Source: Haemaphysalis longicornis (lineage: Eukaryota; Arthropoda; Arachnida; Ixodida; Ixodidae). Taken from it: 64,000 bases of DNA. Location: positions 148,004,763 to 148,068,762 of the forward strand of contig CM023451.1 in the NCBI GenBank assembly GCA_013339765.2. The letters are read 5' to 3'. Below are positions 24,701-33,700 of this stretch, one piece after another. Position 1 is the first letter of the stretch; every line of letters starts with the position of its first letter. Position numbers and translations under genes: made by a program. The notes below the pieces were generated by a model. That model was not told the DNA's origin, ran no database searches, and saw nothing but the letters and a program-made list of their open reading frames with translations.

Positions 24701-27700
24701 GCAGAGCCACAAACAGGCGTTGCATTTGCACCCCAACAGCTATTTGCGGCTGTGCTGCATTTACACCTACCATAAATCCCGAGCGGATGCCCTCCCTGCT
24801 GTTGTTCCACAACACTTAGTTGTTGAAACTGAGTGAAACAACGGGATTAGTTTCATTCCTTGATTTCTAAGCTAAATTGAATAGAAAAGCGATAATATTC
24901 TTTCAGCCAGGAGGATAATTAGTTCCATTCTTTGATTTTCAAAGTAAACCGAACTGAAAAGTGATAACAATGCTTCAGCCAGGAGAACGAGAAGTAAGCC
25001 TTTTGAAAAAAAAAAAAAGAAGTGCCATACAAGCCCAGTGCTTGCACCAAGGGACAAGTATCACTACTCACTGACAATGTGCGATGCCTCGTCTCGTGTA
25101 ACGCCCGTCATGTAGGCCACTTGGTTGTGAAACAGGCTGGCCTCTCTCGGGTCAAGGTTGCGGAGATACTCTTCCGGGGCCACGGACACGATGCTGTCCG
25201 AACGGGTGTGCAGGTCCAGCACAGGCCCCCAGGGGAGCCGCCCCACCGTTGGCTGTGCCAAAAGACACCAAGTGGCGTGTGACTGTCTGTTAAATTGCAA
25301 CATGGCCGGAGGGCTGCCGGCAAAAGCCATTTTGCGAGCAACCAGAGCAGTCTCTGTGTATGGGGTGGAGGTCTTTGCAATAGAACAGACAGTACGGCAC
25401 GGAGCAAGAATAAAATAGGAGGGGAAACTGAGCTTCCTGGGGCAGCCCGATAACGTCCCAAGCACTTGGCGAACGCCAAGTTTCTGGCATCTGGTGGCAA
25501 GCGAACGAAGTGCGCGGTCATCGCCACGGCCGGCGCGCGCTCTGTTCGCGCCTGCCCAGTCCAACCCGGCCGCGGCATCGCGTCAGTATTTTGCCGGGCC
25601 GCCAAAACATTTCGTGGCTGAAGCGAGAGTGTGTGCGCTCTTCTGCGCTTCCAGTTGGCTGAAGGGCCCGCCTTCCAATTAATTTTCTGTCTAGTCTAAA
25701 CGGGCCGGTACGAGCGAATAAAAGGGGCATTTTCTTTAATGCGTAAGCAATCTTGCGCGAGCAGCAAGCCCAAAATACAAACCTGTAAATGTAAAAAAAT
25801 GTAAAACCTGTAAACGCACGGCCTTATCTCGTATGCGATGTGCTGGAAGCGAGTTGAGTGCACCGGCCAATTTATTGGTTATGCGACAGTGCACGGAAAA
25901 GTGCCAGCATCACCGACGTTGCGGGACAATGTTGCAGCGCACGCGCTACGTTTGAGATAAACGCACATTCTGTCCCCGTGTCGCGCAGCAGCTCGAGCGC
26001 ATAGCGATTCACGCCTTGTGGCGAATGCTGCAAACAACAGTATTGCTCTTAATACATTCAACCAGGTGCCGCTGTCAAATTGTTCACCGCTACAGCTGCG
26101 GAGCTCCGTAGGTCGCCGTAGTTATCATTGTGACATTATCTGGTTGCTCGATCGCGCCAGCCGCAATGGGCGTTTCCTCTCCTATATATTCTTGCTCCGT
26201 GCAGTACGGCGAGTTGGCACAGTTTCCTGGTTAGAATACACAACTCAGAATGACGAACATGGTGTGAAAGAGGACACAGGACAGGCATCTTTGCATCTTC
26301 ATTCAATTCATCTTTGTAATCTTGTACTGTGCTGTTCTGAAAGTTGGTTTTGCAGTGTGAGCACAGCACACAGAAGGATAAATAAGGCAGAAGAAACACA
26401 CATCCAGGCATTTGTCCACTTGCAGTCCTCAGACCGCTGCCCTCCTTTGGCAAGCTGCACTCGGAAAGCAATCCCAGCCTGCCTGGCCTGCGGATGAGGC
26501 CAGCAGCAATGTGCGCGTCCTGCACCCACCTCGACGACGGCCAGGGTGAACTCGGAGCTGCTGTTGCCCTTGCTGCGCAGGCAGTCGAGCAGGCGCCAGG
26601 TGCTGTCCCCGAAGCAGCCCACCTTCTCCCCGTACAGCCAGCTCATGTTGCGCATGCGCACGGGGTCCTGGTCCAGGGCCCACTCGGCCACCGCCGACCC
26701 GCCCGCGGCTATCACCCGCTGGAAGGCCACTGGGCGGCACGGGGAAGGGACGTTGGTGGTCACCCACGGCCCACCTTCGTTTAATCCGGGTCTCAAGTGT
26801 AACGAGTAACGAGGGACGGCACCTGTCCCATTCCTAGATCAAAAACTGAAATGCAAATGAGCTTTATCTACCATTTTAAGGCCAACATGAAAGTACATTC
26901 TGCATTTTCAAAATCCAAAATCAAAATCAAAACAACTTTATTTTTCCTTAATTATACATAGGTACTTTACGAAAGTGTTAAAAACCGTGTCAAATTTAGC
27001 TCCTCTTCATATGTTTGTTCAACTCTTGAATGATAAACATCCCCTTTATGCTTGTGCACCTGGCTCATTACATCTGTACGCTAGGGAGACAACCCCTTCT
27101 TGCAGCCAGGCAGTGCCAACATTTCCTATGGTTAATATTTTCCCCGTCTTAAAGTGACCTCAACATTTCTTTAACAACTTCCAGTCCACAGGAAAAGCAG
27201 TGATTTTGGGTAGTCTAGCAAGCAATTTTTTTCCTGGTTGCAAGGAATATGCAACATATAGGTGTATGGTATCAAATTGTAGAAGAGTAAATGTCCTTTG
27301 CAGTGGTGATATACTTTCAAACAGAAATTTTCATTTGACAAAAAAGAGGAAAAAAAGATGTACATAAAAGTTTTGGGAAAAACACACAAAAATCAGCAAA
27401 AACGCCAGTGTTGCTCCACAGAGTAAAACTACGCAAATAATTTCAGATATACATTTTGTACTTATACTATTAGTGCAAAACTCTTGCAGATATAAAATAC
27501 CTAACTGTAAAATTTCTTGACTTAAAAAAAAATGTTAGCACTGGTGGGTTTCGTGCCACTGTGCAAAGCTGTTCCTCGCAACATAAATTGGCCAATGCAT
27601 TGCAGAAAACATTAGCTTTCTGCTCCACTCTCTTTTGCTCATAACAGAATTTAGTTTCAATACTTTTGCATTTTCTGGGGCTTGCATTGAACAGGGGTAT

Positions 27701-30700
27701 CAGGTTCTGGGCCAATTTGGCGACCTGTCGCTTTTGGTGCTGAAATCCGATGACAAAAAGTTGTTGTCAGAGTCAGTGCTGCTAATGGCATCCAAAAGGT
27801 CGAGTGTAGAATCATCATATCACTAAAACTGCGGTGCAGCCCGTAGCTCGCGATGTCAACAGTGTCTCGGTATCATCCGAGCACCCATCACATGACACCT
27901 GTGTGGCTTTAAAAATCGCGGCGCACCGGGGGGGGGGGGAAGCAGAGAGGATGTAAGTGTCTTTATTGCTCAGTGGATGGCGCCAGCTCTCGGAGCTCAC
28001 TCGGAAAGCGCCAAATTTGAACAGGAAGACATCAAAATTTTGAGCTTAAAAGCGTCAATAGTATAGGTTGTATTCACTGGCGAGGCATGCACGCACACAA
28101 CAATGTGAGTACGCGGTCACTGGTTACGACAGGCTCGGCGGGATGGCGGTGCTTGTCCGTGCTAAGCACACGATGCGTGTTGGACGTTCCAAACTCTACC
28201 CCACCGAACCCAAAGTAATGCCTCGACTCCAATGAGAGTGCCATTAATAACATCTCTGTTGACACCACCGTTGAGAATCGGGTTGAAACGGAGCAGACGA
28301 CGCACGCCGGTGTTTTTGTTTCTTCGGCATGCGGGCGCAGTGGCACAAGCCTCACCATTTCCGTGATGCTTCGGCCATGTCCATGGCTGTTTCCAGCGTT
28401 GCCAAGCGAAGAAATTGACAGCTAAACTTCTCAGTGAATACCACCTATACTATCGATTTGAATAGGCGTGAGCAGGAAGGTGTAAATGCAGTTTTATTAT
28501 TACACTGCCCCCGAGATTTCGTATGCACAAAGTGTGATGCTAAGCTCCTTCTACACCACAGTGCGTGTGTAGCTATATACTTATACAAAGCGATACACTT
28601 ATACAAAGCTATATACTCATACAAGCTTTTGTTATACAGCCACCAAGTCAAGTCTCCCTTAACTTCTCATGAAACAAGGTAAAGAAAACAACGACGAAAT
28701 CATGCGTCCATTCATAATAAGCAAGTGGCCCCACGCCCCACAAAAGTACATGTGGGCTCACCCATGCATACACATCTACCACGCCCGAGCCTAAGCATTA
28801 TTTTAGATTGCCTTAAACCAGAGGATGAGTAGAGAGGCCAGCGGTTTTATAATTAACCGCACAGGAACGAAGCAACCAACCATCCCTGTTGTTCTTCAGC
28901 CCTTCTAGCAAAAGCTCTCAACGGGGACTCACGATTGCGCTTGTTCATCTGGTGGACCAGATGGAGCCCCGCACTGGCCGCCCCAGCACCGGGGCCAAAC
29001 AGGGTGATGCGAGTGGGGTCTCCAGAGAAGCCCTCAATGAAGTCTCGCACCCACTGGATGGCAGCCGCTTGGTCCAGCAGGCCGTAGTTGCCCGGTGAAG
29101 CCCCGTCACCGGTCGCCAGGAACCCTGGTCGGGGATATCAAACCACGTGCGGAGCGTAGGTTAGGGGACCACCTCATTCTGTTGTGTGTCGAAGAGATTC
29201 ATTACAAATTTCAATCCCAGAGAAGGCGCATCAGGTTTGAGTGTGTGTGCAAACAATAGCGTAAGCGCGATGACAGCGTAATTGTCGATGTGTCCGAAAA
29301 CGTAGAACAGCCAAGTTGTTGACCAACCAGTTAAAAACAGAAGAGTTTCGTTTGCATTGCGCTGCTCTTGTGCCTTTGGATGTTTTGCATTGCCCATGTC
29401 TCCGAGTTACATAAAGGTGACCCTAGGAAAGGTGGGGGCCACTTGACTCACCCAGGGCACCCAGGCGGTAATTAAAGGTGACCACGATCACTTCTTGCGA
29501 TGCCGCCAGCATGTGGCCCGGAAACAGGTTGCCGGAGCCGTGGTCAAACTCTCCGCCATGGATGTGCACCATGACCGCAAAGCGGCGGTTCACGTCATCC
29601 AGCTGCAAATGGTAGAACAAGGCTGTGGTTAGCGAATACGCTGCCTTGTACACACAGGAGCTGAAGAAATGTGTGTGGCAAGTATGTCGCTTCAAACTAT
29701 TTTATATTGATCAGGCAATTTTACTGATAATTTGTACAGTAGAATACATCAGAGGCAACCTAAATGATTGATATTTTTTTTTTCTTCTTTTTTTTCTGGA
29801 GTAGCTGCCAATAGTCTTGAGCAGTGGTTCTCTGCCATGACTGCACCGGGGGCATTTTTTTGGGGCTTGCAAAAGTGATGGGGGACCCCACAATGAAGCA
29901 TATGTTATGGGTGTTACAATGTGAAACAATTTGTACTTGAATCTATGTCTTCTAAACACCTATATGCTGCCTTTGAGGGTCTGTTTTTTTTTTCTTCTCA
30001 TAGGTGGCATGTTGTGCAAAGAGTAGATGTTAAAATATGTGCTATGCGGAGAAACGAACCATACATGTAATGCAGTGAAGCCACCTTTTTGCATTGCAAG
30101 AAAGTGCTGGAAAAACCGAGAAAAGAATGGCGGGGGAAAAGTTTTGAGGGAGGCTTGGCGAACTCCTGAAATGCTCTCGCGGACCCCCTGGGGTCAGTGG
30201 ACCCCATTTGAGAACCCACTGGTCTTGAGTATCAATGTTGGCGCTCGCCAGGCAAAATTCACACGGAGAAAAACAAAAACAAGGTTTTATAAATGGCAGG
30301 CTATTTGTAGGCAATGATAACTCACATGCGATGCAGAGGTGGATTCAAGCGGCCTTCTGTGAAGGCAGAGTCGGGGCTGACCTACTGTCAGGCGGCGGGA
30401 CAGCTTCAGCCTCAAATTTTGGGAGTAAATATAGGATGCTACGCTGTTGCCACACCACAATTTGATAACCATTTGAACAAGCAATACGGCACACCCCACT
30501 CCGACTTTGCCATGCACTCTATTCATAGACAAACTGAACTCTCACATTGGGTGTGTAAATGTTGAGGTAGAGGCAGTCCTCGCTCGTGGAGGGTATTCCC
30601 TTGTGCTGGCCCTTGTAGTTTATGTGCTGTATGCAAGAGTCCCGGAAATTCAGGGCTTGCACGTTTCCCAGCGGTGGGTGGGCCTGGGGTTCCTGGGAAA

Positions 30701-33700
30701 ACAAAATTTCTCCCGTTCTTTCAAATCATAGTACTGGGCACATCAAGGAACAAGGGAAATACGTGTATATATATAAAAACTAAACTGACAACAAAAGAAG
30801 ACAGCCAGGACTTTAATAAAACAGTACAAACAAAATAAGGTCTATAATCAAACAGAAAGCAGTGAAAACATCAAGGACACCATATAAATGAAAGCACCAA
30901 GCACCACAGACACTCAACAAGGTGGCATTACAATAAATATGATCCCCAGATTACAAAAAAAAAATAAAAAAAGAAAGAAAGAGAACCCCAGAAAAGGCAA
31001 GACCAAAGCAGGTAAGGTTTCAGTTGATGGTGCAGATGCCCTTGAGAAATGGTTAGTGATGGCTGAGCAAACAAGTCATGGCTGAGAAAACAAGGGTGCA
31101 GCCAACACAGTTTCAGCCACTGCACTATAATTTCTGGTTGAGTGGTTATCTTAGAAAAATTTTATACCAGCATTATTACAGTAATTAATGTGATCAAGGT
31201 GGCACAGTGTAATGTAGCAGGCTGAAATGGAGCATAATAAGCGAGGGCTAAATAAAAAATGCTTACTATGAGACTGGCAAGAACAGATACTGTAATGTTT
31301 TTGCAAATTTTAGAATAAGAAGTATGCATAGTAAAGCAAAAATGTATGGAATTTCAATTAGCTTTTGTTTTTTTTGGTCAGGTGCACTAGCCACCAAGAC
31401 ACAGAATCCTGGTTTCATACAATAAAAAAAAAAACGTCCTTTTTCTCAAGAACGCTGGTCCCTGAGGAATGCTTACACAGAATTGCTGACGCCTCAATTA
31501 GGCAAGTCGTGAAAAAGCGTGCATGTTTTTCAGGACAGACAGGACAACACAAGGAATTGAACGTTTATAAAAAAACCACCAGCACCACCAGAAACAACAA
31601 CTGAAAAAACAGGCATTAACAGCTGCCTCAATCGCCAGCACAACTTTCATGCGACGAAACCCATTCTTCGGCATTTTACTAAAGTTGGGCTGCACAACAG
31701 GCAATTGTTCTTTTTTTTTCCCCGTTACTACACTGAGAGCTTCCTCTTTTTTATTCCTTTCTGCCACATTAATGACACTGAGTGAACAGCCGCCAGCACT
31801 TTTAAATGCTAAGAAACAAAAACAAGCTACTGTTCTCAAAACTTCCAAGGTAATCCTAAACTTCTAGTGTCGGAACGATGAGGTCGGTAATGGGAAGTGC
31901 AACGAGGAGAACGACAAGGAGTATGACAAGGACGAGGTGAGCAGCAACCTATGCTTCGAGGAGAGTAATGAGGAGGAGCCCGAGGACAAGTCCAATTTTA
32001 ACCTATAACTGTGCTTTCGTAACCTGCTGCCACGCCTGCTTGTGTGTGCTGCGGGAGTCTGTGGACATAACCCCGACAAATTTTTTTTATATCATGTTTC
32101 TTCTTTAGATTTAGATCTGCTCATGAAACCCACAGTAGATTTTTTTGCCCTCGCAAAATGAATGAATAAAGTGAGATAAGTTTAAGCTGTGCTACACTTG
32201 TGTCTAAATCGACCAAATCTTGACCTCTCCAATTTTCGGATGTGGCAGTTTCGTACGCCCCTTGTGAAGGAGGGAAAGGAAAGTGGCGAAAAAAAAAAAA
32301 GGGAACATGAATGATTGTTTTCTACCCTTGTTTTATTTTCATGCATATTTGCAATTTATTTACGAATGCAACACAATAAGAAGGCATAAATCCCTGGTCT
32401 TTGGACAGGCACTGAAATGCGCCGGCTTTAGTGAACAAATTTCAACGTTTTGATTTGTGCTGGCCCACTAATTCTTATGTCTTTTTAAGGTTACTGTTTT
32501 AATTATCATCCTCTTAGTGCCACATTATTTCAGCCTAGTTCAAAATATTTTGCGATCTCTTCATTTACAGAATAACGAGAGATATGCATGTCGCAGGCGA
32601 TTGCCATTTGCGCATTTTAATCACTAGTGTTAGAAATGCTACAGCATTTCATCTACTGCATCAAGATTTTATATTTGGTGCATAAGATATCAGATACGGT
32701 TACAAGGATACCCTAGCGGGGAAGAAATTAATAAAGCCAACCCTGGAGCTGTGTACCTATTGTCTATGTTAACGTGTATTTAAAGATGTCGAACCAATCT
32801 AAATGCGGCTGCCGTGGCTGGAAATCAACTCGCGTGCTAGAGAAGCGCCTCCGCTTAACAACCACTCGAGGGAAAATAGTTCAACGCATGCACATATTCC
32901 GTCAATTCAAATGAGAGCAACAAATTTCATTAATACCAATTTGTGACCTGAAACAACAACCACATGAAGTTGCAAGTCTGGTCATCAAGGTGATGTGTCT
33001 CTCGCGTAAGAATACGAGCTATTGTTACGCCCATGTGGCGTGAACTGCAGAGAGTGTGAGCTAAGCTACGTGTACTTTAAACCATTATTTTTGCGTTACA
33101 ATTCAGGGGCATGCTTGTAGCAGACTAGTATCTCCGTCTGATTCCCGCTACAGGCAATTCTTTTACTCAGACACATTTTGTGCTTTACCTTCAATGGTGA
33201 ATCAGTGGTTGGGAAAAGGTGGCCATTTCAAAAGCATGGGAACCAACAACTAACCGACCCAAAACCACGTAAAGATAGCAATAGCTTGCAAATTATGGCA
33301 ATTTGAAATAAAAATAATGCCGTAAACTACCTGGGTCCCATGCAAAAAAAAAAAAAAAGGGGCCTTCCATCATTTTGTTCACTTTGCTGGTGTTAAGTTA
33401 AACCACACAGCACCCATGACCGCAGCCGCACAATTTTATTAGGCAAAGAACCAGGCAATTTTGGGACCGAAACTTTTGCTGTGACCTGGAGTCTTGCACC
33501 CTTGACGGAAAGCCATTTTGCTAAATGTTGGTTGTCATGTTTGGCATCCACCATACTTTCAATACTGGAGTGCTTTTCCCGTAATAAAGCACCGGTAAAT
33601 TATTACGGTACCAGCTACAGCCAACAAAAAACCAACATGACACAACGTTTTATTAAAGGGACACTGAAGTGAATTTGTCGAAATCTTATTTGAGCCTGCA

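Larger units (their letters stand above)
26730..28932 (-). other. Gli: Gli intron 4 (2.2 kb)
   Basis: Contains the inverted copy B of the 372-bp element (28070-28441). The rest is AT-rich with no gene signal. Confidence 0.65.

Noticed and set aside
26429..26784. Open frames on both strands over Gli exon 5
   Set aside because: Shadows of a GC-rich real exon; only the frame with FQRVIA and WALDQDP fits the family and splice phases.
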